Both the position numbers and the translations under genes were made by a program. A stretch of DNA of 64,000 nucleotides from Centropus unirufus (taxonomy: Eukaryota; Chordata; Aves; Cuculiformes; Centropidae): the NCBI GenBank assembly GCA_013397695.1, contig VYZI01000074.1, positions 62,001-126,000 of the forward strand, written 5' to 3'. The notes under the pieces are model-generated. The model made no database searches. It saw only the letters and a program-made list of their open reading frames with translations, and was not told the origin of the DNA. Each line of letters begins with the position of its first letter. Position 1 is the first letter of the stretch. Positions 51,703-63,230 of the stretch are shown here, piece after piece.

Positions 51703-53124
51703 ACTAAACTAAACACTCAGAAAATACCCCAAATTACCCCCAAAAAAATATGTTCAAAGAAGGCAGCATAGCCAAGTTCTTTCTTCTCTGTGAACAAAGG
51801 AAGGATGGATGCTCAACAATAACTTCCCACTTAAAATACACACTAAAAACATGAGATGAGCAACGATGTTTACAAACTTACACGAGCAATTTTGGAAAGG
51901 ATGGCTCAGGGCCCTCCACAGCTATGTAGTTGCTGCTATGCAATATACCTTTTGTTTATGAGAACTCATGGCTCAAGAAGAAGATTAATGATGTTAATTA
52001 TTTAGTGCTTACATATCTTACTATATTGTTTTATTTTAAGTTGTGTACTCGTATTACCTGTTCAGTTTAATATGCCCAAAATTTTGAAAATTATAGACAG
52101 CCTAGTTCTGCATGTATTTGGAGATGCATAAGACAAGACAGTAAAATATTAACAAACAAAGGACTATCCACTTCAAGCATAAGTGAAAATGAAACAAATC
52201 TTTTTTAAAAAGGTCCTTGAAATATAATTCTCAAACTAATCATGTAACAAAGAAATAAAAGCAAAGGTTTGTGGAGCAATCCTGTGTAGGCAATATGAGC
52301 TAGGTTTTGGCCTATGTGAATATGAAAGAAAAAAGTTGTGGTAAAAATTTTAATAAGCCCTAACAAACTAAGCAAGCTTCCTTCAATTCCTGTTTGGTTA
52401 CTGTAGGAGGTATCTTATTCCTAACTCCTAATGATACTGTCATCTTCATCTTCTGCCCTCATCCCTCCCAAAATTTTTCAAGCTTAAGATATGCTTTAAC
52501 TTGAAGCTGAAGGATGGTTTTTTATACTTCATGATTTTCACGTTTAGCAAAATCAGAGAGGCAGAGAAAACATTACCAGTTTATATTACTTTGACTTGGA
52601 CTTTACCTGATTTTAAGAGAAGAGCATAGTAAAAGAAGTAATAACCTGTAGCAATACCTTTTTTTCCAGGCTATTTTAGGATGTGCGTCAGTTTCATGTG
52701 ATCTGTTAAAACTTCCTCCCTCATTCCTCACTCCCAAATCCATTTCATTTTTATTTCTATGAATTTCCTGGTGAAATTATTATTTCAAAATGAGGTGCGC
52801 TTGTCTAAGCACAATTCACACGTACAGGAACTAAAAAATTACCATTCAGAGTCACTGCATATCAACATTAACTGATGGATTCCTTTGAATTAATACATTA
52901 ATTGAAAGGCCTTTTTTTCAAAAAGATAACATATTAAACCTAAAGCAATTACCTCTTAAATTAGCTGTTTGTTGTTAGTGTGGCAAAGTAGTGAGTTATA
53001 TTACGATTTGAGGAATCACGACACATTATTTTGTTCCTTTTAAAAGTTTTTAAATTATTCATTAATTGTCTAGAAACAGATCAGCAACATAAGCACAAAT
53101 TAAATAATGTTAACATATAGTAAT

Positions 53125-53726
53125 AATAAAGGTATGAACCTCATGAGATCTAACAAGGCCAGGTGTGAGGCCCTACACCTAGGTCAGGGCAATCTGCAGC
53201 TTCAATACAGGATGGGGGGCAGCATGATTGAAAGCAACCCCATAGAGGACCTAGGGATACTCATTGATGAGAATCTCAACATGAGTCATCATGTGTGCTC
53301 ACAGCCCAGACAGCTCACAACTGCATCCTGGGCTGCATCAAAAGAGGTGTAGCCAGCAGGTCAAGGGAGGTTATTCTCCCTTTCTTCTCTTGTGAGACCC
53401 CACCTGGAGTACTGGACAGTTCTGGAATCCCCAACACAAGCAGGGTATGAGACTGTAACGGGATGAAGATCAGAGGGCTGGAGCACCTCCACTATGAGGG
53501 CAGGCTGAGAGAGTTGGGCTTCTTTAGCCTGAAGCAGAGAAGGTTCCAGGGAGACCTTATTGTGGTCTTACAGTACCTGAAGGGGGTCTACCAGAAAGCT
53601 GAGGAGGGACTTTTTACAGGGTCATGTAGTGACAGGATGAGGGGGAATGGCTTTAAATTGGAAGGGAGAAGATTTAGACTAGACATTACGAAGAAATTAT
53701 TCAGAATGAGGATGGTGAGACATTGA
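53125..53726 (+). pseudogene. CR1 ORF2 C-terminal remnant, frameshifted
   Basis: The first part is read in one frame as MNLMRSNKARCEALHLGQGN and then IESNPIEDLGILIDENLNMS, up to a stop at about 53350. The second part is read in another frame as IRGLEHLHYEGRLRELGFFS, then an LKQRRFQGDLIVVLQYLKG block, and ends FRMRMVRH with a stop at 53726. Both halves match consecutive parts of the CR1 ORF2 C-terminus, so at least one frameshift lies between 53350 and 53460. The catalytic polymerase motifs are upstream of the truncation point and absent. Confidence 0.88.
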
Positions 53727-53875
53727 AGGTGTCAGGGAAGGTGTAGGTGCCCCCTCCCTAGAAGTGCTCATGGACAGGCTGGTCTGATGGAAGGTGTTAC
53801 TGCACAAGGCAGGGGACTTGGAACTGCCTGATCTTTAAAGTCGCTTCCAACCTAATCCATTATATGATTCCATGA
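53125..53875 (+). mobile_element. CR1 LINE 3' part, plus strand
   Basis: This 5'-truncated CR1 copy starts inside the C-terminal reverse transcriptase (the SNKARCEALHLG phrase), continues through the ORF2 tail, and ends with the 3' untranslated region CTTCCAACCTAATCC and the terminal repeat-like ATATGATTCCATGAG. It has a complete 3' end and missing 5' end, as expected for a normal CR1 insertion. The candidate LTR lies about 200 bases downstream. Confidence 0.93.
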
Positions 53876-54079
53876 GTGTGAAAAAAAAAGAGAAATAAGA
53901 AGAATACACTTAACTGTCAGAGCACAGCCATGTTTTTTATTCAAGGCATAGCTTTACACTATATTTATTTAGCCTTGGAAGATACTTTATAGTATCCTCA
54001 AGGGTAAGATACAAGGTTGGGGATTAAAACAAGTTTACTTATAGGATGTTAAAATTAATGTCTTAGAGTTGAGTAAAAA
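53876..54079. other. Unassigned AT-rich spacer, possible LTR extension
   Basis: Between the CR1 3' end and the candidate LTR lies AT-rich sequence without a named element. Its right part shows loose repetition of a word like AATTTGTTTATAGC. It could be the outer U3 part of the LTR. Confidence 0.4.
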
Positions 54080-54371
54080 TGGAATTTGTTTATAGCTTAG
54101 CATGAGTAGATAGCTTGACATAAATGAACTTTGTTTTTAGCATAAGCAAACCTTGTTAGCAAGAGTGGCTAGGCAAACAAAAAGAAGAGGTACAGGACAT
54201 CTTGTGTAGCAAAGGGAACAAGGACCAAAAGTGATGACTTAAGGGGAAGGACCACCAAAATGAGCATTAGATGACCACAGAACCTTGGCACAGAAAAGAT
54301 AGTTTGAACATCCACAAAATTACACAAGAAAGATCCCCAGGGTCAAAGTCAACTCAAAAATGAAATGAAGC

Positions 54372-54379
54372 TATAAAAG
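54372..54379 (+). promoter_or_regulatory. TATA box inside the candidate LTR
   Basis: TATAAAAG stands about 220 bases before the first AATAAA. It would mark the U3/R transition, with transcription starting near 54400. This is meaningful only if the LTR call is right. Confidence 0.4.
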
Positions 54380-54597
54380 TTGTAAACCTTAAAGCCAAGA
54401 AGTGACTGCTTGCTTGGAAACAGAAAGGAAACCCAAATAGGGAGTGGGGAGACCTTACCCCTGAAATATAGTAGAATCAGACGCCACGTGAACAGTGCCT
54501 GAAGAGCACATTGTGGTGGATCTCTGTAAGGGTAAAATTGCCCAGCAATTTTGTCATGTAGGGTGTGCTCCTCTAAAGGCACCATGCTTGAGCTGAA

Positions 54598-54616
54598 AAT
54601 AAATCCACCAAATAAA
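54598..54616 (+). promoter_or_regulatory. Two poly(A) signals in the candidate LTR
   Basis: AATAAA occurs at 54598-54603 and at 54611-54616. They are followed by a GT/G-rich stretch (CATCTGGGGG), as expected for cleavage and polyadenylation at an R/U5 boundary. Confidence 0.4.
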
Positions 54617-54753
54617 TGAACTCCTCATCTGGGGGCTAAGCTTGGATCTAGCCACACCTAGACAATCTCTCCAAGAGGTGGTTTAGAAAGCAAGTGGGAT
54701 CACTCTGACCCTTGCAGCTCAATAGGAGGGTCTTTCAGGACTGTTTTCTAACA

Positions 54754-57700
54754 AAAAAAAATACAGTAGCTCATTTTTATATTAACATATTTTTGTTCAA
54801 ATAAATGAAGACACCTCCTTATAATGTGAGAGCAGTACAGAAATACACTTTGATGTGTTCAAGAGTTTTAAAGGAAGTAAAGCAATGGTAGAGTATGAAT
54901 ATGTTATAGACTAGAGAAAGGTACCAATATGAAAACTGTGAATGAATTGGCTGTGGATATGTCATCCTTATACAGCATAAGATAGGTGGTTTGTGATTGT
55001 CTTTGTTATCCCACATGCATTGCTTTGATATTCGGTCAGTTGTGTAGGCGGATGTTCCTTTACAACGAATGTTCCTTTGCCATTGAAATCTGGCATAAAT
55101 CAAGGGTTTTAAAATCTTTTACTTTGGATTGAGATACTAACCATATAGATTGAGCAGATCTGCAATTTTTCTATGGTCTGTTATGTTCTCAGCACTGTCT
55201 CATTGAGGTAGTTCTAAGCCTTGTCTTAAAATATTCAGTTTCTGGAAGTTTGGGAAAAAGCTGACCTGTTGCTAAAAAATAGTGCCCTCCACTTAAGAAA
55301 ATTTCATTGCAGACTGTACTGGATGCTTGCAATATTCTTGCTCTTTGCATTTCAGACATTTTATATACTCTTGATTTTCTAAGAATTAAGAACTAAGCAC
55401 CAAAACAAATGAGGAGGTAAGTACCTGCGAGGTGAGCTGGATACACATGTGTCCACACCATTTTTAATTTAAAACTCTTTTAACTGTATATATATNACTT
55501 TTACCCAAACTAATATAACTTAATACCAATGCATATTTATTGTTATTAGATTTTTATAGCATTTTTCCTGTATGGCACCTCATAGGCGTTAAGTTAGCTG
55601 AATTCTCTAAAATTCAGGCTGTTTAGAGAACAATAAGTCCTTTCAGAAGGAACATTAACTCCTTAGCAATTTATTGCTCCTATTTACACTTACCTTGTGC
55701 AATATAGGTAGCATAAATCTTCACTGAAAGTAAGAAATTAATGTATTTGGATATAATAAAACAAGAAATTATATGAGATTTTTTTTGTGTTTCATAAGAA
55801 TATTTTTTAGGCTTGGATGCAAACAAAAATTTCCCCATTCAATATAAAACGTAATTTCTGATACGAGTTTTCTATAGTAAGGTTGCATTTAACTTTTCAT
55901 TCTTCTTGCTCCTACTATGTTTAACAGTGAAATCTTCCAGTAAAGATGAGCTAAAACAGAGAAGAAAATCAACCTATTCTACAAGAACAATGACATTGAC
56001 AGCGTTATAAATGATGGCAAGGCTCCAATTTTTTAAATAGTTTCATTTAAAATCTAAATATTGAATTCCTGTGCAGTGTTTAGAGGCATCTCAGCCTTCT
56101 CTGATTCAATTTAGAGGAAATTTTTATGGGGTTTAAATTGCTCCTGGCAATTCTGAACTCTTGCATTTTAAATAAATATATTTTATACAAAGCTGTGACA
56201 CATAGAGTCCCATGAAATCTAAAAATATCAATCAAATTTCATTTACAAAACAGTTTTACTAATAGTCTGTGTTTCAATTGTTCTTCCCTCTTGTAATAAA
56301 GAGTAGTTTAAAACTGATAACAGTGAAATACACATCTTCAGCAGCACTCATTCTCATGAATGACTAAAAGACTTATACAATAAATCCTTCAAAACAGCAT
56401 GTAGGTTGCTTGTTCAGTTATTGCACATAAGTCCAATATGTTAATCTAATACCAGAGAAGTGCAGCGTGGCAGTATTCTTGGATGCTAAAACTTTTAGTT
56501 GTCTACACTTTATTCAAAATAAAAAAAACAAAACAAACCTCAAAACCAACAGGAATTTAATAGCCATGCTGTTTTAGAGGTTGCATAATTAAGTATCCGA
56601 TAGGTTATTCTCAGTGTGTTGTCTATTTATTTTTCTAAGATTTTTATCTTCTCTTAGCTATTGTTACACAGTGCTTATCCTATAGCTGAAATGACAAATT
56701 GTGGTGAGTTCATCCATTATTCTGCTTTTTATAGAGTTTTATTAAAGCATCTAAACACCTAATAGCTGAATAAAGAGTAAAATGGTACTGCTCTCAGTTC
56801 TGTATCGACAAATCCTGCACTCATGTCAATTCCAGTTATGCAGTAAGTCAATACTTTCATCATATTCTTAAAATATTTAACCTTCCATTAACTCTTTTAA
56901 GTCTTTATTACTTACCTAATATTTTGCTTGTTATTTTAAATTTTCTTGCTTTTTTTTCTGACATTTGCCTTCCTGCTCTATTTTTCTTTCTTAATGAATG
57001 CATTTTTATGAAATCCAACTTTAATTCTACCTTGTCTTTCCCGCCTGACCTCTACAATTTTTTTCCTTTCTTCATATTAATTTAAGTTATCATACTTGGA
57101 AAAACTGATAAGTAGCGTCTCTCCATTTTTTTCCCCTTTTCTTCCTTCATTCTTTTCATTTCAACAGTATAATTGCCTATTACTTTATGTAAGCCAAATC
57201 AAGTTGAAGAATGTCACATTTGTTAGTTACTTCCAGGCTGGTTTTCAAAGCTGATGGACACTTGCAAAATCCATTCACTTTAGTCAGATTGAGTATTTCA
57301 ATGCCTTTCCAGAAATCAAGTTCAAAATTATTTATCTTAATTTATATGTTCTGCTAACCAAAACTTAAGTGCTCACATTCACTTTTCTCATTTTGCTTGA
57401 GAACTTAGAACTTCTTTCAGTTCAAACTAGACCACTGTAATGATTGGCAGCCCCTCCAATTACTATAACTTCAACTAATCAGTTGAACACTTAGATTATT
57501 TTTAACTTTATAAACTGATTAAGGTTAAACCAGTACATTTCTCTTTCTAGAAATCTAAAAGATTTACACCAACAGTTTAGCACAAGCATATTTTTGCTTG
57601 CAGCTGTCCAAACAGCCTGTCAGTTCAATTATCTGGAATGCCCATTAGTCAATTTTTAATAAAGCTTCAACTACTTTTTTCTGCTGTTTAATGAATGAGG

Positions 57701-59097
57701 TCCTTCTGCACACCTTTTAAATATGTGTTTCATGGCCCTTATGGAATTCAAAAATTATGAAGACAAAGTGATTTGTTTTACTCATAAGATGCATTGTAAT
57801 TCCATGTGTTGCTTGAAACTGCCATTACTTTCTGCTTATGGGACCTCCTGGATTCTTCTGACATTATTAGACCTTCTGCTGGAAAAAGCATCTTGTGTTG
57901 GTAATGGCACTTTAAAAAATGTGGTACTGGTAAGAGGTTTTGTTTTAACATCTCCTCCTACTCATTAAGAAAAGAAAGTGCTTACATAGCAAACGCATGA
58001 AAGGCCTGGGATACTATTTTTCTTTAAAAGAAATAATTATTACTAGTAGAGAAAAATGAGGAAGGCTAAAACCCTGTTCACAGTTCATATTTAGTTTATG
58101 TTCATTGGATTTGTTTCATCTGCCCCCAAAACGTGTCAGACCTCCTGTCAGATTTTTTGTTTCCTGTGCATACACATAAGGAGAAGACTCTACAGATACC
58201 GGCCGTCTAAATTCAGATTATTGTTAAAGGGAAGGCAGCAGTCTTTCTTCTTTAGGTGAAATATTGTCACAATCTTATTGCTAGAAAGCGTGTCCTTTGT
58301 CATTTGGCTATGGTATAAATGAGGATGCAGTGCTTGCCCTTGTGGTTGCCCTTTGATGATCGTGCTGTCATTTAGCAACAGCTGGCTCAAGGCTTCCTTT
58401 TTAGCATGGTCAAAGGGAATTTAGTCAGAAAGTTGTTACAGTTTTTAGGTACTGAAGTGACCATTACTTGCTCAGCCTTTTCTTCCGTGTTATCTGTTTT
58501 CATGTCACAGCTTTCCAGGGAATGTGGTCTCTCAGGCTGACTTCTGCTCTAGAAACAGGACAAAATTTTACTCACATTTCTGGTGGGAATGAATTTTCTT
58601 TCTGTTTTACCTTACACAGCTAATCTCTCGTGTCAAATGGCATTGATGGTTTCACTGATGACACTGGACCTTATTGCCTGGGTCAAGGATTTCCATCATT
58701 AGCTTTATTTTGTTTTGCTTTTCTTAGGGTTTGAGGTGGGTGGTGTCACTGTTAACCCCAGAGTGAAAACTCTAGTCAGTTAAGTACATTTAAAGTTTGA
58801 TGAGACATTTATATCTAGCCTTATCAGAACCGTTGAGACACAGCAAGTACAAAAAACCTTCCTGTAAGTGATAGCTACAAAGGTTTTGAAATACCAAACA
58901 GGTGATACTTGTTTAAAAATAAAAACGATTTATATAAGACATTTATCTGACTGTGATAAGGCTGCCAGAAAACCAGATATTCATGATGAAATGGCATGAG
59001 CGTTTTATTTAAAGTGAGTATACCAAGACATCACCTGGACTTTTAAACTGAAAATTAGGTTTCATTTCAACATTATCATAAACAATAAAACCTTTAG
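54754..59097. other. AT-rich non-coding DNA, no gene recognised
   Basis: No gene or mobile element is recognised. A single undetermined base lies at 55496, inside a TATATA run. The stretch 56940-57170 is pyrimidine-rich. The open frame at 57723-57968 has no recognisable domain. Confidence 0.6.
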
Positions 59098-59507
59098 GGT
59101 CTAGAGCACAAGTCTTATGCAAAGTAGCTGCAGGAACTGGGGTTGTTTATTCTGGAGAAAAGAAAATGACTGAGGGGATATCTCATCGCTCTCTACAATT
59201 AATTCACAGGTTGTAGTGAGCCAGGTTTTGGTCTCTTCTTCCAAGTAACAAAACAAGAGGAAATGGCCTCAAATTCCACCAGGGAAATTTTAAACTAGAT
59301 ATTAGGACATATTACTTCACCAAAATTGTCGTCAAGCATCAGAACAGGTTGCCAGGGAAGTGGTTGAGTCACCACCTTGCAGGTATTTAAAAGATATGTA
59401 GATGCGACACTTAGGGATCTGGTTTAGAGGTAAACTTGGCAGTGCTAGTTTTATGATTGGACTTGATGATATTAAAGGTCTTTTCCAATCTAAGCCACTC
59501 TATTCTG
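59098..59507 (+). mobile_element. CR1 LINE 3' tail, plus strand
   Basis: About 410 bases follow the CR1 ORF2 C-terminus and 3' end: AGCACAAGTCTTATG at 59105, the block GAAATGGCCTCAAATTCCACC near 59260, and the final ATTGGACTTGATGATATTAA, then CTTTTCCAATCTAAG, ending near ATTCTGT at 59507. It is the same broad type as the minus-strand copy at 11709. The 5' truncation is typical. An 89-codon frame that begins inside it and runs on to 59671 is not a gene. Confidence 0.9.
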
Positions 59508-61454
59508 TAGAGAAAAAAAGTCTCCTGCACCTCATATGTGTACTGGCCTCTAACAATAGATATTCTTCCAGTCTTGGTCTTTGTGCAGAAACTTTTACCT
59601 GTTACTCAACTTTCAGCAGTTTCTGCCTCTTCACTGTCCTAAGAAAAATCTCTCTTTCTTCTATCCTCTAGAAGGCCTGACTACATGCCTGCTTGCTGAT
59701 CCTCTATGAGGCTGTCCAATCTCTGTTTCTGATGTGGACTTTGCTTGCTCACGTCCTTCACACCCTGCTATTCAGGTCCTGCTCTCCAGAAGATTCTCCC
59801 CGCTGAACAAGATCAGCTGCTGTCAGGGAAAACAGCAACTCCCCTTCTTCTAGAGGATTTATCTGAACTCAAGCTTGAGCTGTCTGAACAGTGCAAAGCA
59901 AAGTGCCTTCCTCTCCACTGCAAATGGAGAGGAAATACCCTCAAAAAAGATTTTTAAAGAAAAAAAATCATAATTGCAAATGGAACAGATAAATATACAT
60001 TACAGTGATGCAAAGCCTATCTCTAAAAGCAGACTCAAATTTTGGTTGTTTGGAAGACAGACAACTGGATGATGGTTTTAAAATTAAAGCCCATGTCAGA
60101 GATAAACAGGATCATTTGAACAGAAAATTAGTGTAACCTCCTAAGAGTGAAACAAATAATATAGGTCAAAATGTGTATCTAATACTTTCCAATGTTTTAA
60201 GTGGTATTATGTCATATTTTTTAATCTATCCTCTTAGATGCTACTATCCTTATCATATTAGTTCTGTATATCAAATTCATCCTTGTAAAAGCTGCATACT
60301 GCTGCAATAAAGAATCTATGTCATATATGGGGAAACTGAAACACTGAAAAACTAGGGATGATGTCAAAGACTGTGTTTAGTTTTCTAAAATAGTATTTTA
60401 CTGAAATCAGGGTGGAAACCCATAACTGTAATCAAAATTAGTCCTGTATGGTGCTTAGCCCTGGTGGGGTCTAATTTCATAGACATTCTAGTTTTACACC
60501 TGTAGGCTGATTGATACTTAGGAATATGAGCTTCTCAGGTACAGTTCCATTTCAATTTGGGCCACCAGTAAGATTTCAGTTAGAGTATCAAAACCTTGCC
60601 TTAGCCTGTTGTAAGGCTTTATGCAACAGTAACTGTCAGGACTTATGTCAAATCATTGAAACGCAAAGACAGCCCATACTTTCTCTAAAAATTAAAGAGA
60701 GTTGGCACACTATGTTGGCATCTATTCCCCTTTCTCGTTTAGTAAGAGGGTTTGCCTAGAAAATAGAAGTGGGTTCATTTTATTTTCTGACTCTTGGAAT
60801 TTAAATACACATTTTCTGATTTTCCAGGTAAGTGCCCTCACCACCAAGACCACACTTCACTCATAGCCCTCACGAGCTTCTCTCACTTTTCTGCACAGTG
60901 ACTTTAATAGAAGGACTAAACGGGTATTTTCCCTGGGGAGTTGAGCAACCAATGCACTTACATAAAAGTCAATTTAAAGAGACCTTCAAATACAAGTCTT
61001 TCATTTTCTAGGGATTGCTTTAACTTAGATCATGCTGCAAAAGGTGCATTGTGGAAAAGCCACAATCAGCACAGTCACTATTGCAATTTGTGAAAGATTT
61101 GATGGGCATTTATCCATAGCAAGAACATACTTATTTGATCAAATTCCTCATCTAGTTTCTGTATACCAAGAGTCACATGTGGAAATAAGATGCAGAATGT
61201 ATAGAAACCTCCATGATGAATGAGGAGGCACCTACAGACACATAGGTGACTACTGAGATAATGTTTTTGGACTATATAGGTATCATCTGCATAAGATGTT
61301 TATAATTTACTTTTTATGGGGTTGTAGATTTGCAGCTTTAATTCTTTATTTTAGCAGTCCCAAAGACCATGGAAAAAAAGGTATTTGACTACATCAAATT
61401 TCAACTGTGGTACAAAAGACCTTTCCATAATGTATGGAATGTAACTAAAAACAT
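59508..61454. other. Non-coding DNA, no gene recognised
   Basis: No gene or mobile element is recognised. 59660-59960 is GC-richer and carries a 70-codon frame with no known domain. Open frames at 60511-60759 and 61032-61223 likewise show nothing I know. Confidence 0.55.
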
Positions 61455-63230
61455 AGAAATTCAAAAACATAGAATCATAAGATCACAGGATGGTTTGGGA
61501 TGGAAGGGATATTAAAGATCATCTAGTTCCAAGCCACCTGCCATGGGCAGGAGCACCTTCAACTAGACCATGTTTCCCAATCGAACCTGGTCCTGAACAA
61601 TTCCAAAGATGGTCCATCCATAACTCCTCTAGGAAACCTGTTCCAGTGCCTCACCACTTTAACAGTGAAAAATTTTTTCCTTGTATCTAATCTAAATCTA
61701 CCACCTTTCATTTTAAATCCATTCCCACTTGTCCTATCACTACATGCACTTGTAAAAAATCCCTTCCCGTCTTTATTCTAGATTCCCATTATGTACTGGA
61801 AGGCTGCTATAAGTTGTCCCCATAGACTTGTCTTCTCTGGGCTGACCCCCAGCTGTCTCAGCTTGTATTCATTGGAGACGTGTTCCAACTCAGATCATTT
61901 TTATTCCCCTCCTCTGGACTCACTGTAACAGGTCCATATTCTTATGTTGGTGGCCTCAGAGTACTACAGATGGGTTCACATCAGATCAGAGTAGAGTGAG
62001 GGAATCACCTCTCTCAACTTTCTGGTCACGTTTCTTTTTAATACAGTCCTGGATACAGTTGTCTTTCTGGGCTGCAAATGCATATTGCTGGCTCGTGTTG
62101 AGCTTCTCATCACCTAAGATATGTAAGTCCTTCTCTTCAGGGCTATTCTCAATCCATTCTCCATCCAGACTGTAATTGTCCTTGTGATTGTCCAGATCCA
62201 GCTATAGGTCCTTACACTTGGCCTTGTTGAAGTTCATTAGTTAAGTGTGAACTCATCTGTCAACATCCCTCTAGATGGCATCCTTTCCCTCCAGCATGTT
62301 GACCTCACTACATAGATCTGTGTTGTCACCAAAACTGCTGGGAGTGCCATCAATTCAACTGTCCACGTCACTGACAAAGATGTTAAACAGTACTTGTCCC
62401 AGTACCAGCCCCTGAGGAATGCCACTTGTCATTGGTCTCCACTTGGACATCAAGCCATTGACCATAACTCTTTCAGTGTGATAGTTCAACCAATTTCTTA
62501 TCCACCAAGTGATCCATCCATCAAATCCATGTATCTTCAATTTAGAGACAAGAATGTCATGCAGAATAGTGCCAAATGCTTTGCATAAGTCCACAGTTGT
62601 ACAAAGATAACAGTTGCTCTTTCCTTATCCACCAATGCTGTAACCCCATCATAGTAGGCCACAAAATTCATCAGGCATGATTTGCTTTTAGTGAAGCCCT
62701 ATTTTCTATCACCAATTACCTCATTTCCCATGTGCCCTAGCACAGAATCCAGGATGATCTGCCTCATGATCTTGTCATGAACACGGCTGGAACTGACTAA
62801 TGTGTAGTTCCCTGGATCTTCCTATTTTATTATTTTTTTAAAATGGGGGTTATGTTTCACCTTTTCTAGTTCATGGCAACTTTCCCAGACTGTCATGAGT
62901 ATTCAAATATGACAAGTAGGGGCTTAGTAACATCGTCTGCCAGTTCCCTCAGGACCAGCGGATGTATCTCATCAAGTCACATGGTCCTGTGCACCTTCAG
63001 GTGCCTTAGATGATCTTGAACCTGAAAATCTATGCACAAACTGAATAGAGCTGCCTGTTAATATTGTCATATCTTGACCTTGGATTCCCTAACTGGTAGG
63101 TTTTTCTGAATGGAAAACTTACGCTTAACTACTTCCTCAGCACCCTGCCATGATATTCTTTGGTCCTGAACTAACAGTAACGTTTTTCCATTGAAGACCA
63201 AAATTATTTCCAAAGATAAAAGAAAATAAT
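61455..63230 (-). mobile_element. Long CR1 LINE, minus strand
   Basis: This is the longest LINE copy in the window. The 3' end is at the low-coordinate side (ACATAGAATCATAAGATCAC, then GGTTTGGGATGGAAGGG). Going up in coordinates, it reads backwards through the ORF2 tail (61630-62030), the C-terminal polymerase (NKAKC-like phrase near 62215), the catalytic motif (62322-62333), the SGIPQG block (about 62400), and the N-terminal polymerase to about 63030. Weaker similarity reaches about 63230 (a 'TTGAAGACCAAAATTATTTC' phrase). The 5' part is absent, as usual for CR1. It carries many substitutions and several stops. Confidence 0.92.
62237..63030 (-). pseudogene. CR1 reverse transcriptase domain remnant
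   Basis: This holds most of the polymerase domain of CR1 ORF2 on the minus strand. One frame (62594 down to 62358) gives DLCKAFGTILHDILVSKL, then a WIRNWL block, then SGIPQGLVLGQVLFNIF, the family's central polymerase block. It ends in a TGA at 62355-62357. The same frame, beyond that stop, contains the catalytic block at 62322-62333, which reads FGDN where the family has FADD, so the second catalytic aspartate is lost. A following LEGKDAI-like phrase and an NKAKC phrase complete the C-terminus in shifted frames. The protein would normally copy CR1 RNA at the insertion site. This copy is inactive. Confidence 0.88.

Larger units (their letters stand above)
42031..53124. other. AT-rich non-coding DNA, no gene recognised
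   Basis: Eleven kilobases with no gene or mobile element that I can name. It holds a hairpin at 47610-47631, a run of 20 C at 47856-47875 and a 13-bp inverted repeat at 51673-51702. The stretch 47380-47700 is somewhat GC-richer than its surroundings. Open frames such as those at 48279-48617 and 50789-51001 (both minus) show no recognisable domain. Confidence 0.6.
54080..54753 (+). mobile_element. Candidate solo LTR of an endogenous retrovirus
   Basis: The segment has the order of parts expected in a retroviral LTR: an upstream region with imperfect repeats (about 54070-54160), a TATA box (TATAAAAG, 54372-54379), poly(A) signals (AATAAA at 54598 and 54611) about 220-240 bases further on, and a CA end (54752-54753). 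There are two possible starts. TGTTAG at 54154-54159 is the exact inverted match of CTAACA at the end, but has no visible target duplication. TG at 54080 is preceded by AAAAA, and the right flank is also an A run, which could be a 5-base duplication but is weak evidence because it is all A. No primer-binding site or gag/pol sequence follows, so it would be a solo LTR. The family is not identified. Confidence 0.42.

Noticed and set aside
61490..61690. Plus-strand frames inside the CR1 at 61455-63230
   Set aside because: They are antisense to the CR1 coding direction and lie in its 3' untranslated region and tail.
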